A stretch of DNA of 64,000 nucleotides, taken from Sva-07 sp963717385 (lineage in GTDB: Bacteria; Actinomycetota; Acidimicrobiia; Acidimicrobiales; Ilumatobacteraceae). The position numbers were made by a program, and so were the translations under genes. This document shows positions 44,983-54,378 of this stretch, piece by piece. Below the pieces are notes generated by a model, which had not been told where the DNA came from, searched no databases, and saw only the letters and a program-made list of their open reading frames with translations. The DNA is taken from positions 103,785-167,784 of the forward strand of contig CAVQWE010000017.1 in the NCBI GenBank assembly GCA_963717385.1. Direction: 5' to 3'. Each line of letters opens with the position of its first letter. Positions within the stretch are counted from its first letter, which is position 1.

Positions 44983-47900
44983 GCGAACGCGATCCGCAGC
45001 ATTGGAGTCGGTTCGCGCTCTCCGTGCTGGTGTTGCTGGCGGTGGCGGTGGCCGCACCGATCGGGCTGCTCGCAGCAGCTCGTTCGCGGTTCGGTTCGGG
45101 CAACCCACTGTCCGGGGCGGACCCGCCGTGGACGTGGGGATCGGACGGTGTCGGCGACGCACTCGCGGCGCCCATCGCGAACGACACGATCATCGACGGC
45201 ATCATCCGCCTCAGCCTCTGCGTGGTGTGGGTGGCCGTCGCAGTGATCGTGGTGACCACCGTGGTCGAGGTGGTGCACGCCATACGCCATCACGGCCTGG
45301 GGCTGCCCGACATTCGCGGGGTGGGGTGGGCGCAGCGCATCGCCCGCTTCATCGCTGTTGGGCTCGTCGCAATGCTGCCGATGATGACCACCTCGACGTC
45401 GCTGGCGTCGACGCTCGACGCACGTGCAGCCGCCACCGCGCCGACCGGTTCGTCGGTCGGGTTGACCACTGTCACCGACACCGGGCCGGTGGTCACACCG
45501 TCGGTCAGCCCGCAAACAACAGAGCGATCGGCGGTCGAGGACGTGCACGTGCACGTGGTGGCGTCGGGCGAGTCGATCTATTCGATCGCAGTCGACCTGG
45601 CAGGCGGTGACTCGTCGCTGGTGCTCGCAATCGCTGACGCACTGATCGACGCCAACATCGGCACCGTCATGCCGGGCGGCCAACGCTTCACGAACCCTGC
45701 GTACATCGAGGTCGGATGGCCGCTGCAGATCCCGGCCGGCATTGCCACGGGCGCACCCACTGCTCTTCGTGCTGGCCGAAGACACCGCCGTCGAGGTCGA
45801 GGTCGAGGTCGCCGCGGCGTACACCGTCGAGGAGGGTGACACGCTCTGGGACATCGCCGACGAGCAGCTCGGTGATCCGGCGGCATGGCCGGAGATCTGG
45901 GATCGCAACGCCGGCGACGACATGGGCGACGGACGCACATTCGACGACCCGAACCTCATCCTGCCCGGCTGGGAACTCGATCTCGCCGACACCGAGGCGG
46001 CCTCGGAACCAGCGCCTCACGCAGAGCCCGTGGCCGACACCGCGGCCGACGACTGGGCCCCGACGATCGCCGACACCATCGAGCCGAGTGCCGAATCACC
46101 AGACGTCGTTGCCACCGCCGACGACCCAGCGCCCGACGAACTCGACGCCAACGGACCGCTCCCGCTCACGCCGACGGCCCCGACGAGTCCCACCTCCAGC
46201 ACCACGACGACGAGCACCACGGTCGGCCCGCCCGCCGGTGGGGCCGGCGCTTCCTCGCAGGATCCGACCGCCCTGTCGCCTTCGCCCGACGCGCCGTCGC
46301 CGATCCGGCTCGAACACGCGGCGCTGGTGGCCGCAGGCCTGCTGGCGTTGGTGGGGGTGCGGCGTCGACAACGGCTGCGGGCGGCGATGCCGCGGCATCG
46401 AGTGCCGACACCGCGCGACGAAGTGGCCCGAACCGAGCGGCGGCTTCGCACCGTCGATGCCGGCGAGCGGGTGCTGCGAGTCGACGTGGCCTGTCGCGCC
46501 GCGGCCAGGTCGTTGATCGGCGCCGACAGCCAGATCGGTTGGATCGAGGTGTCCGCCGATGGCGACGTCGAGCTCCGCCTGACGGCGCCAGCCGCGTTGC
46601 CGCTGCCGTGGACCGGCGACGGCCAGGCGTGGCGGCTCGGTGCTGAGGTTCCCATCGAACTGCTGGGCGAGGATGCTCGCCAGGTCGGCCAGCCGTGCGT
46701 GGCCCTCGTGCAACTGGGGGTGACCGCCACCGGCGACGAGTTGCTGGTCGACCTCGAAGCGTGCGGGGTGCTCGCCGTGGCCGCCCGATCCGACCGGGCC
46801 GACGAGGTCGTCACGGCCGTGGCCGCAGCGTTGGCGTCGTCGCAGTTCGCCGAGGTCGCTCACCTCGTCGGGGTGTCGCTGCCCGAGGCGGCGCTGCTCG
46901 ACCATCGCAACGCACACGTCACCGGTTCGGCCGACGCAGCGGTCGAGTTGGCATGCTCGCTGGCGGGGAGCACCGCGTTGAGTGAGCGCTCGTCGTTCGA
47001 GTTGCGCTCGCTGCGAACGGGCGGAGAGATGTGGGAACCGGCGGTGGTGTTGTTGCAGTCGGCCGACGACGGAGCCGATGTCGCCAACGACGAACGCCTG
47101 CCCGCCGCCGGTCATGGCATGGCGATCGTGATGGTCGACGCACACTCGTCGTCGCCGACCCGCCTGGTCGGGAGCTCCGACGGGTGGCACCTCGACGCCT
47201 TCGGCACGTCGATCGATCTCGTGCCGGTCGGGGTGACCGCCGCCGACCTGGCGGAGATCAGCGAGCTGTTGGTCGATGCCGATCGGGAACTCGAACCGGT
47301 CGACCCCGTCGACGAGATCACCTGGTCCGACGACGCCGCGATCGGCGAGTCGATCGACACCGACCCGAACGTCGAAGCGCTGGCCGAGGTGGCGACGCCG
47401 TTCGAACCGCGGCCGCACGAGATCGTGGTCGGCCTGCTCGGCGCGGTCGAGGTGCGCGCCCGCACGGGCGAGCCGGGGAGCTTCGAGCGGTCGAAGACGG
47501 TCGAGTTGATCGCGTGGCTCGCCACCCACCGCGACCGGGCAACACGATCGGGCGCGAGAACCGCGTTGTGGGATCTCGACGTGCGAGATGCCACGTTCGC
47601 CAACGTCGTGTCCGAAGCACGGCGGGCGCTCGCTCGGCTGGTTGGCCCACCCGACGGCGAGGAGTGGGTGGCTCGCACGCTCACCGAGCAGCTCCCGGTG
47701 CACGACTTGGTGGTCACCGATGCCGACCTGGTCGAAGATCGCCTCGCTCGTGCCCGCGTGCAACCTCCGGGCCAAGCCCTCGAGACACTGCGCCCGGCGG
47801 TCGACCTCGTGCGCGATCTGCCGTTCGCCGGCACGAGCTACCTCTGGCCCGACGCCGAGGGCATCACGTCGAACCTGGTGCTGCTGGCGATCAGCGCCAC

Positions 47901-48168
47901 TGCGGAATTCGCCGCCCATGCGTTGTCGCTCGGCGACACCGATGCGGTGTTCTGGGCGACCGGCAAGGGGTTGCGGGTGCTGCCGGGCCACGAGGAGCTG
48001 ATCTCGTTGCGGATGCGGGCCCATGCACGCTCGGGTGACCTGGCGGGGGTGCGCCACGAGTGGGAGTCGTACGAGCGTGTGCTCGTGGCAGACGCATGGT
48101 CCGACGGCGAACCGGCCCCCAAGATGCTCGCTCTGCGCCGCGAGCTTCTCAACCCCACCAGTTCCTGA
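44979..48168 (+). CDS. Membrane-anchored LysM/BTAD-domain protein (~1062 residues), one frame break
   Basis: Three N-terminal helices (ALSVLVLLAVAVAAPIGLLA, CVVWVAVAVIVVTTVVEVV, FIAVGLVAMLPMMTTS). Two LysM-like units follow, VHVVASGESIYSIAVDLA (about 190-250) and YTVEEGDTLWDIADEQLGDP (about 280-330). One extra base near 45765 breaks the frame between them. A Pro/Thr-rich linker and a fourth helix (about 445) lead to a C-terminal winged-helix plus BTAD region (about 815-1062; FERSKTVELIAWLATHRDRA, GDLAGVRHEWESYERVLV). The plan fits actinobacterial Tad-locus proteins with cell-wall-binding and SARP-like ends. The role is unknown; it may link wall state to pilus assembly. Confidence 0.75.
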
Positions 48169-48176
48169 GCGTTCAC

Positions 48177-48193
48177 GATGTGTCTGACACATC
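48177..48193. repeat. Palindrome GATGTGTC-T-GACACATC (recurrent element)
   Basis: Perfect 17-nt inverted repeat just after the LysM/BTAD stop. With its right flank (TGTCTGACACATCTCG) it closely matches 15047-15062 (TGTCAGACACATCTCG). A related GTCTGAC-centred repeat lies at 49731-49761. Possible REP-like element or terminator stem. Confidence 0.5.
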
Positions 48194-48261
48194 TCGTACG
48201 TACTGCGAAACGTTCGGTGAACCGCAGCCCATCGACTGATGCGTACGGCCACACTGGGGCC

Positions 48262-48846
48262 ATGCGCATCGCCCGTTCGAATCGGTCACGCCTTGCCGCC
48301 GCGTCGGTCGGCGCCGTGTTGCTGCTGGCCGCGTGCGGCGGAGGCGACTCGTCGAGCGAGCCGGCCGGCAGCACGTTGCCGCCGCCGCCTGACGAGGTCG
48401 AGCTCGACCCGGCAGCCGACATCGCCGGCAACCAGCTCCCCGACGTGGTGGTCGACGACGTGCTCAACGGCAACAAGGTCAACCTGCGCAACGTGGCACC
48501 GGCCGACACGCCGATCCTGTTGTGGATGTACGCACCGCATTGACCCACCTGTCGGACCGAAGCGCCCGACGTCGAGCAGTTCGCTCGAGCACACGAATCA
48601 GAGATCACCGTTGTCGGTCTCGGCACCCAGGACAGCCTGCAGGAAGCACGAGAGTTCGCCGAAGACCGCGGCACCACGTTCACGATGTTGTGGGACGAGT
48701 CGTTCGAGTCGTGGATCGAACTCGGTGTGGCCTCGCAGCCCACGGCGATCCTGATGACCCCCGACGGCACGATCATCACCGGCTGGGTCGGGGCGTTCCC
48801 CGAAGACCAGGTGCTCGAACTCGCCGCCCAGTACACCGCCGGCTGA
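48262..48846 (+). CDS. Candidate selenoprotein: thioredoxin-fold lipoprotein with UxxC active site
   Basis: 194 residues if the in-frame UGA at 48541-48543 is read as selenocysteine (residue 94). Lipoprotein signal with lipobox LAAC (Cys25), then a TlpA/redoxin domain: NQLPDVVVDDVLNG, ILLWMYAPH-U-PTC-RTEAPDVEQFA, the cis-Pro segment ASQPTAILMTPDG and a final helix. UGA stands exactly where the first cysteine of APxCPTC should be, and the same frame stays open for 100 further codons with normal codon bias. A hairpin with G in its loop lies 3' of the UGA. If UGA were a stop, a useless 93-residue stub would result. Otherwise an exported disulfide oxidoreductase. Confidence 0.7.
48572..48588 (+). 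promoter_or_regulatory. Candidate bacterial SECIS hairpin
   Basis: UCGAGC (48572-48577) pairs with GCUCGA (48583-48588), six base pairs, loop AGUUC. The loop starts about 35 nt after the UGA and has G among its first two bases, within the published range for bacterial SECIS elements. A second possible stem, GUCGG/CCGAC (48551-48555 / 48566-48570), is nearer the UGA. Confidence 0.5.
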
Positions 48847-48856
48847 GAATGAGGTG

Positions 48857-49731
48857 ATGCACGAGCGTGCCGTCGCGGTGATCACCGATGCGGTGCAACG
48901 GGCCAGCGGCGACACGGTGGCGTCGTCGAGTGTGGTGCACGGCGGCGACACCTCGGCCGCATTCCGCGTCGAGACGAGCGATGGGCGGCAGTTCTTCGCG
49001 AAGACGCATCCGTCACCACCGGCCGGGTTCTTCACGACCGAGGCGGCGAGCCTGGCATGGCTTGCCGAGAGCGGAGCCGTGCACGTCCCGACCGTCGTCG
49101 CCGTTTCCGACGGGGCGACGGCCGGTCGGGACACCTGGTGCTCGAGTGGATCCAGGAAGGGTCCGTGCCGCCCGACGAAGCGGCGTTCGGCCGCAGCCTC
49201 GCCGAGCTGCATGCGTCCGGGGCACCGCACTTCGGCCGGGCCGACGAGCGAACGACGGGCAGTCTCGGGCTCCCGAACACTCCCGCCGACACCTGGGCCG
49301 AGTTCGTCGCGACGTGTCGCTTCGCGCCGCTGGCCCGCATCGCCCGAGATCGCGGTTCGTTGCCACACGACGTCATCGACGACCTCGACCGCTTGGCGTC
49401 CACGCTCGACCGGTTCGACGACGGCGCACCGCCCGCTCGGTTACACGGCGATCTGTGGGCCGGCAACCGGCTGGTCGGTCTCGACGGCGAGAGCTGGCTC
49501 ATCGATCCTGCGGCCCACGGCGGGCACCGCGAGTTCGATCTGGCGATGATGCACCTGTTCGGTGGCTACGGCTCCGAGGTGATCGACGGCTACCAGGACG
49601 TGTCCACCCTCACCGATGGCTGGTGGGACCGCATCGAGCTGCACCAGATCGCTCCGCTCGTCGTCCACGCGATCAAGTTCGGCAGCAGCTACGTCGGAGC
49701 GGCAACCCGAGCGATCCGCCGCTACGTCTGA
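48857..49731 (+). CDS. Fructosamine kinase/APH-like phosphotransferase, one frame break
   Basis: About 291 residues. Protein-kinase-like fold: GGDTSAAFRVETSDGRQFFAK (ATP lysine), then a missing base near 49125 before HLVLEWIQEGSVPP. The catalytic loop is LHGDLWAGNRLVG (Asp, Asn) and the metal-binding segment LIDPAAHGGHREFDLAMM. Spacing and motifs match the fructosamine-3-kinase family, which phosphorylates sugar adducts on protein lysines for repair. ATG 48857 is 10 nt after the selenoprotein-candidate stop. Confidence 0.8.
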
Positions 49732-49761
49732 TCACGCCTGGGGTCTGACCCCTGGCGTGAT
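49731..49761. terminator. Bidirectional terminator-like palindrome
   Basis: ATCACGCCTGGGGTC-T-GACCCCTGGCGTGAT, 15-nt arms with a single mismatch, fills the 32-bp gap between two convergent genes. The core GTCTGAC links it to the elements at 15046 and 48177. Confidence 0.6.
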
Positions 49762-49763
49762 CG

Positions 49764-50108
49764 CTACGGGCAGGGTTCGCCGGTGGTGGTGACGGTGCCG
49801 TCGGCGGCGAGGTCGAAGTAGGTCGAGACCTGCTTGAGCATGCCGACGTCGACGAGGAACAGTTCGTAGCGGTCGTCGCTGGTGCCGAGGGCGGGCACTT
49901 CGTCGAGGCGTTCTTGGGCCATGTAGGCGTCGGCGGCGAGCGTGAGCGTGCGGGCATCGCCGGCGCACGCGCTGTCCTGGCCCCGGTCGGTGACACCGCG
50001 AACGGTGAACACCACCGCCACTGACAGGATCCCGAGGATCACGATCACCACGAGGATCTCCACGATCGTGAAGCCTCGATCGGCTCGGAGGTGATGCGAT
50101 TCGTTCAC
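49764..50108 (-). CDS. Type IV prepilin
   Basis: 114 residues. Short leader (VNESHHLRADRG), cleavage after Gly, then the pilin helix FTIVEILVVIVILGILSVAV with Glu5. The C-terminal part has two cysteines (SACAGDA, GEPCP) that could form the usual disulfide loop. GTG 50108 gives a normal leader length; the longer open frame upstream is only translated terminator sequence. Second of two tandem prepilin genes. Confidence 0.82.
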   Translation of the reverse strand: MNESHHLRADRGFTIVEILVVIVILGILSVAVVFTVRGVTDRGQDSACAGDARTLTLAADAYMAQERLDEVPALGTSDDRYELFLVDVGMLKQVSTYFDLAADGTVTTTGEPCP

Positions 50109-50188
50109 GTCATGTCCATCGGCGTCGGCGCCCGCACCACGAGTCAAGAAGCGCACAAGGACTGCGGACGAGGTCACCGGAAAACGAC

Positions 50189-50216
50189 GAAGACCCCGCC
50201 CGAAGGCGGGGTCTTC
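50189..50216 (-). terminator. Intrinsic terminator after the second prepilin gene
   Basis: Perfect 12-bp stem GAAGACCCCGCC / GGCGGGGTCTTC with loop CGAA. Leftward it is followed by GTCGTTTTCC. It lies 24 nt after the stop of the prepilin gene at 50241-50629 and may partly read through to the second prepilin gene. Confidence 0.75.
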
Positions 50217-50240
50217 GATCAAGTTGTTGCTACTGGTTCG

Positions 50241-50629
50241 TCAGTGACGAATCAGGCGCACGTTACCGCCGTTCGCAGCGGTGAGCCGGAACGAACGCAG
50301 CACGTGCGCGGGGGGTAGCTGTGCCGGTGTAGACGAAGGCGTCCAGTCCGGCGCACGAACCGGCAGTCGGATGCGCCCTTCAGCAACGGTGCCACGCACC
50401 GGTCGTCGCAATGCGGCACCGATGGTCGCCGTGCAGTCTGGTACGTGGGCGTAGTACGCCTCGATTGCCGTGCTCGAGCGTCCGCTTCTCGACTGCACAG
50501 GCAGTTGTCCTGGCCACGGTCGGTGATGCCACGGACGGCGAACACGGTGACGGTGGCGAGGATGCCGAGGATGACGATGACGATGAGGAGTTCCACGAGA
50601 GTGAAACCTTTGTCCTGCTTGTTTTCCAT
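50241..50629 (-). CDS. Type IV prepilin, at least two frame breaks
   Basis: ATG 50629 with AAGGAA upstream. Leader MENKQDKG, then FTLVELLIVIVILGILATVT, the classic pilin helix with Glu5. RGITDRGQDN parallels the neighbouring prepilin (RGVTDRGQDS). One extra T near 50505 then shifts the frame before ACAVEKRTLE, and one more base near 50473 before TAIEAYYA. The frame ending TAANGGNVRLIRH closes at 50241. Probably the major pilin: strong promoter-like site and terminator. Confidence 0.75.
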
Positions 50630-50724
50630 TTGAATGGTTCCTTCCGCTCTTTGGTTGGTGCTCCTGGAGGAGCTGTGTCTCACGAATGCGCTCCGTGAGA
50701 ACCAGCTCCCGTTGCGCAGTTAGT

Positions 50725-50752
50725 TCTTCGGTCCCTGGTGTCGGACCTTGAG
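50725..50752 (-). promoter_or_regulatory. Sigma-28-type promoter, leftward to prepilin genes
   Basis: CTCAAG (50747-50752) - 14 nt - ACCGAAGA (50725-50732). Compare the FliA/WhiG consensus TAAA-N15-GCCGATAA. About 100 bp before the prepilin start. Confidence 0.5.
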
Positions 50753-50798
50753 TGGAAAGTCGAAAATTTGCCAAAGATCAACTGCGTCTCAGCGTGGG

Positions 50799-50827
50799 CT
50801 CAAGACGGCGGCAAGCCGGACCGATAC
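50799..50827 (+). promoter_or_regulatory. Sigma-28-type promoter, rightward to coiled-coil gene
   Basis: CTCAAG (50799-50804) - 15 nt - ACCGATAC (50820-50827). About 55 bp before the start at 50882. Divergent from the prepilin promoter in the same 250-bp spacer. Confidence 0.6.
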
Positions 50828-50881
50828 CTCTACATGCGTCCGCAGCGGGCGGCGCACCTCACCACCGCAAGAGGCACTCAC

Positions 50882-51481
50882 ATGTTCGGCAAGACACGCG
50901 ACATCAACGACACCGACACGCTCGACTCGAGCGCCATCGACGACTTCTTCGGCGACGAAGCCGCCGCCGAGAACACCGTCGAGATCCACGACCTGCGCGA
51001 CCGCGTCGAACAGGTCGAGTCGCAGATCAGCAGCCAGTTCACCTCGCTGGCCACCTACGCCCAGATCGCCCAGGAGCAAGTCGAGCTCGCCCGGTCGGAG
51101 GCTCGTGCCACCACCGAGCGCACCGAGCAGCGCCTCACCTCGCTGATCGAGCGCGAACGCGCCGACCGCATCACCGCCTTCACCGGCGAAGCCCCTGAAG
51201 GTTCACCCGACACCGCATCACGCCTCGACGCGCTCGAGCAGTCGGTGGCCCGCATCCAGAAGGGCCTCGACGACTGCCGCCAGCAGCAGAAGGATCTCGC
51301 GCTGGCGATCACGGCGATGTTCGATCGTCTCAGCCCGCCGCCTGCCGCCGCCCCCGTCGCCGCAGCGCCGAGCGAAGCCGACCTCCCCGCACCGAGCGTC
51401 CCGGCTCCGATGAGCCCTCCGGCGACGATGTCGGCGATCGAGCCCGACGGCCCGATCAGCGGCCTCGCCCTCAACGGCTGA
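50882..51481 (+). CDS. Coiled-coil protein in type IV pilus locus
   Basis: 199 residues, no membrane segment. N-terminus MFGKTRDINDTDTLDSSAID DFF, a coiled coil about 35-160 (VEIHDLRDRVEQVESQISSQ, TASRLDALEQSVARIQKGLD), then a Pro/Ala-rich tail. AGAGG ribosome site 8 nt upstream supports ATG 50882. No family recognised. Shares overall plan and the promoter type with the 383-residue coiled-coil protein upstream of pilB; both may be scaffold or polar-localisation factors. Confidence 0.72.
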   Translation: MFGKTRDINDTDTLDSSAIDDFFGDEAAAENTVEIHDLRDRVEQVESQISSQFTSLATYAQIAQEQVELARSEARATTERTEQRLTSLIERERADRITAFTGEAPEGSPDTASRLDALEQSVARIQKGLDDCRQQQKDLALAITAMFDRLSPPPAAAPVAAAPSEADLPAPSVPAPMSPPATMSAIEPDGPISGLALNG

Positions 51482-51568
51482 GCGTCACCTCGACACCACG
51501 ACGTCAGCGCTCGACATCCGGAACGTCCGGCGACCCACGTGCGTTTCGGGACGTCGACTGCGCGCAGG

Positions 51569-52285
51569 TCAGCGGACGATTTCCATGCGCATGCCGTTCT
51601 CGTCCCAGAACGGGTCGAGGGGCATGCGGCTGATCGCCCGGCCCGACGCACGCCGGGCGGTGAACAGCAGCGCAGCGGCCTGCAGCATGTGCACCGACGC
51701 AGCGCCATCGGGTGGCGTGCGGGTGACCACGTCGTCGACACCCGGCAGCCGCTGACGGATCAGTTCGAGCCGCTCGAGGCGACCGTCTTCGTGGTACGGC
51801 GACGTCTTCAACGGTTCGTCGCTGTTCATCGCCGTGAACGACACGTCGGGGTTGGCGGAGAACCAGCTGCGCGAGTGATACGGCTGCAGTTCGCGCTCGG
51901 CCTCGCGCAGCCACCGCAGACGACGCACGTCGTGCTTGGTCATCCACGGCTCCATCGCACGAGCCTCTCCGTTGGATCCGTGGACCGCCGCACGGCTCGG
52001 CGTGCCCGAGATGCCGGTGATTCGTGGCCAGCCGACGTAGTCACGCGCTTCGCTGTCGCACAGGCGGAACTGGCCCGAGGGTTGATCGTTCCAACCCATC
52101 GGCACATTGATCGCTGCGGCTTCGAACGTCGGGCGGAAGTCGAGCACCTCGAACAGCTTCGGAAGCACGAACGCGTCCTCGGCGGCGACGGTGATGCCCG
52201 ACAGACGTGCGGGCAACACCAACCAGCCGCCGGGACACGGCGTGACCCCGGCGAGGTTCTTGTACGGCGACTTCTTGACGACCAC
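51569..52285 (-). CDS. DUF429 family protein (predicted RNase H-like nuclease fold)
   Basis: 238 residues. DUF429 features: GGWLVLPARLSGITVAAEDA (start of the RNase H-like sheet), INVPMGW, SFSANPDVSFTAMNSDEPLK region and a C-terminal acidic helix (VVTRTPPDGAASVHMLQAAA). Function unknown. It interrupts the pilus cluster and is probably unrelated. It starts 24 nt after pilT on the same strand, so may be co-transcribed. Confidence 0.75.
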   Translation of the reverse strand: MVVKKSPYKNLAGVTPCPGGWLVLPARLSGITVAAEDAFVLPKLFEVLDFRPTFEAAAINVPMGWNDQPSGQFRLCDSEARDYVGWPRITGISGTPSRAAVHGSNGEARAMEPWMTKHDVRRLRWLREAERELQPYHSRSWFSANPDVSFTAMNSDEPLKTSPYHEDGRLERLELIRQRLPGVDDVVTRTPPDGAASVHMLQAAALLFTARRASGRAISRMPLDPFWDENGMRMEIVR

Positions 52286-52309
52286 GGCAACCTTTCAGTT
52301 CTCGACGCC

Positions 52310-53525
52310 TCAGGCGCCGTTCGACGATCCGACCGGGACCGGCGGCGGGGGCGGCGCGCCCGGCGTCGACACCGGAGCACCGCCGTAGGTTCCCGAACCC
52401 GACGAGCCGGCCTGGCCGGACGCCAACGTGGAGTGCGCACCCATCTGGGCACGTGCGGTCGCGATCTGCGCCTGCACCTCCTTGGGGTACTGGCTGCCCT
52501 GCCATCGCGGTGTCGATGTCGATCAACCCGGCCGCCACGAGGCGGGCAAGGTCCATCTCGATCGTCTGCATGCCTTCGGCGGCACCGGTGGCGATCATGT
52601 TGCGCATCTGACGCGACTTGCCTTCACGCACCAGGTTGCGGATTGCCTCGTTGGCGATCATCACCTCGTAGCCGGCCACACGACCGCCGCCGATCGCCGG
52701 CATCAGACGCTGGGAGATGACGCCCTGCAGCGCACCGGCGAGCATGATCTGGATCTGGTCGCGGCGTTCGCCGGGGAAGATGTCGATGATGCGGTCGAGC
52801 GCCTGGGCGGCGTCGTTGGTGTGCAGCGTGGCGAACACCAGGTGGCCGGTCTCGGCGAGCGACAACGCGATCTGGATCGAGTCGAGGTCGCGCATCTCGC
52901 CCAGCAGCACCACGTCGGGGTCTTCACGAAGGGCGCTTCGCAGGCCGTCGGTGAACGTCTCGACGTCGGTGCCGACCTCACGCTGGTTGACCATTGCGGT
53001 CTTGTGGTGGTGCATGTACTCCACCGGGTCTTCGATGGTGAGGATGTGCACCGGCTTGGTGTCGTTGATGCGGTCGATCATCGCGGCCAGCGTGGTCGAC
53101 TTGCCCGAACCGGTCGGGCCCACCACCAACACGATGCCGTACGGCTTGTTGAGCAGGGTGGTGCACGCTGCGGGCGCACCGAGCTCTTCGAGGGTGCGCA
53201 CACGGAACGGCACGACACGCAGTGCGAGCGCCAGGTTGCCGCGCTGGCGGAACGCGTTGGCGCGGAACCGGCCGACGCCGGGCAGACCGAACGAGAAGTC
53301 GACCTGTCGATCGCGGTTCAGCTCGGCGAGCTTGCGTTCGTCGAGCAGCGAATAGATCATCCGGTCGACTTCTTCGTTGGTCAGCACCGGCACGTTCTCG
53401 AACGAAACGAGCACGCCATCGCGGCGCGCCGTGGCCGGCCGACCCACCGTGAGGTGGAGGTCGGACGCCCCGGAATCGACGGTGGCCTTGAGCAATGCTT
53501 CGAGCATCGGATCTGGACTGGACAT
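52310..53525 (-). CDS. pilT: Type IV pilus retraction ATPase PilT, one frame break near the C-terminus
   Basis: About 404 residues. SGASDLHLTVGRPATARRDG, RFRANAFRQRGNLALALRVV, Walker A GPTGSGKSTTLAAMID, Asp box TIEDPVEYMHHH, Walker B DPDVVLLGEMRDLDSIQ, His box FATLHTNDAAQALDRIID. This is the full PilT set. One extra G in a GGG run near 52495 shifts the frame after DIDTAMAG. The repaired end is SQYPKEVQAQIATARAQMG plus a Gly/Pro-rich tail ending at 52310. Powers pilus retraction and twitching. Confidence 0.93.
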
Positions 53526-53585
53526 GGTTGGCTAACCTCCCGCTCGGGCCAAAGCACGCCGTGCGGGCGAGGGCCGTACTTGCTG

Positions 53586-54365
53586 ATGAACTTTTCTCTT
53601 CTGATCGTCGTGATGGTCGTGGCCGGTCTGGTGATCGGCTCGTTCCTGACGGTGGTGGTGGATCGGGTTCCGAACGGCGGGTCGGTGGTGGCACCACCGA
53701 GCCGTTGCGGTTCGTGCGGGCTCCGTTTGGGCCCGCTCGACTTGGTGCCGGTGCTCAGCTGGGTCGTGCTGCGCGGGAAGTGCCGCCAGTGCCGAGCTCC
53801 GATCGGCATCGAGCCGATCGTGGTCGAGCTGACCACCGCAGCACTGTTCGTGCTGATGGCGATCCGCTTCGACGACACCCGAGCCGCAATCCCGGCCTAC
53901 TGCATCTTGATGGCAGTGCTGGTGGCGCAGACCTGGATCGACCTGCACACCCAGCGCCTGCCACGAGAGATCACCTACACCGGCATCGTCCTCGGCCTGA
54001 TCTCGTTGGCGGTGGCCGCCATCGTGATCGACGAACCCGAACGCATCTGGATGATGGTGCTCGGCGCGGCGATCGCGCTCGTGGCCATGTGGCTGATCTA
54101 CATCCTCAGCAAGGGCGGCATGGGCGACGGCGACGTGCGCCTGGCCCCGCTCTTGGGCTTGTACCTCGGTTGGATCAACCCCGGCATCGTGCTGCCCGGT
54201 CTGTTCTTCGGGTTCATCGCCGGCGCCGTGGTCGGCGTGGCGATGATGGCGCTCGATCGCGCGGGGCGTCGCACGGCCGTGCCGTTCGGACCATTCCTGG
54301 CCCTGGGCACGGTGGTGGCGATCTTCGTGGGTCAGCATTTCGTCGACCTCGTCCTCGCGCGCTGA
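53586..54365 (+). CDS. pilD: Prepilin peptidase/N-methyltransferase PilD
   Basis: 259 residues. Bifunctional form with the cytosolic zinc-type methylase insert (CGSCGLRLG...GKCRQCRAPIG, two CxxC pairs, about 38-75). The A24 protease core has catalytic Asp in WIDLHTQRLP and GMGDGDVRLAPLLG. Cleaves and N-methylates the two prepilins nearby. Divergent from pilT and convergent with pilC. Distinct from the shorter Tad-type peptidase at 38051. Confidence 0.94.
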   Translation: MNFSLLIVVMVVAGLVIGSFLTVVVDRVPNGGSVVAPPSRCGSCGLRLGPLDLVPVLSWVVLRGKCRQCRAPIGIEPIVVELTTAALFVLMAIRFDDTRAAIPAYCILMAVLVAQTWIDLHTQRLPREITYTGIVLGLISLAVAAIVIDEPERIWMMVLGAAIALVAMWLIYILSKGGMGDGDVRLAPLLGLYLGWINPGIVLPGLFFGFIAGAVVGVAMMALDRAGRRTAVPFGPFLALGTVVAIFVGQHFVDLVLAR

Positions 54366-54378
54366 CCGGCCGAGCCGG

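Noticed and set aside
46096..48252. 718-codon leftward open frame
   Set aside because: Shadow of the LysM/BTAD gene; composition is Arg/Gly/His-rich with no domain signature.
48262..48543. A 93-residue lipoprotein ending at UGA 48541
   Set aside because: It would stop at the active-site position, leaving 100 well-biased in-frame codons with a thioredoxin cis-Pro segment unexplained.
50109..50222. Extended N-terminus of the prepilin gene
   Set aside because: The upstream part is the translated stem of the terminator; the leader from GTG 50108 is of normal length.
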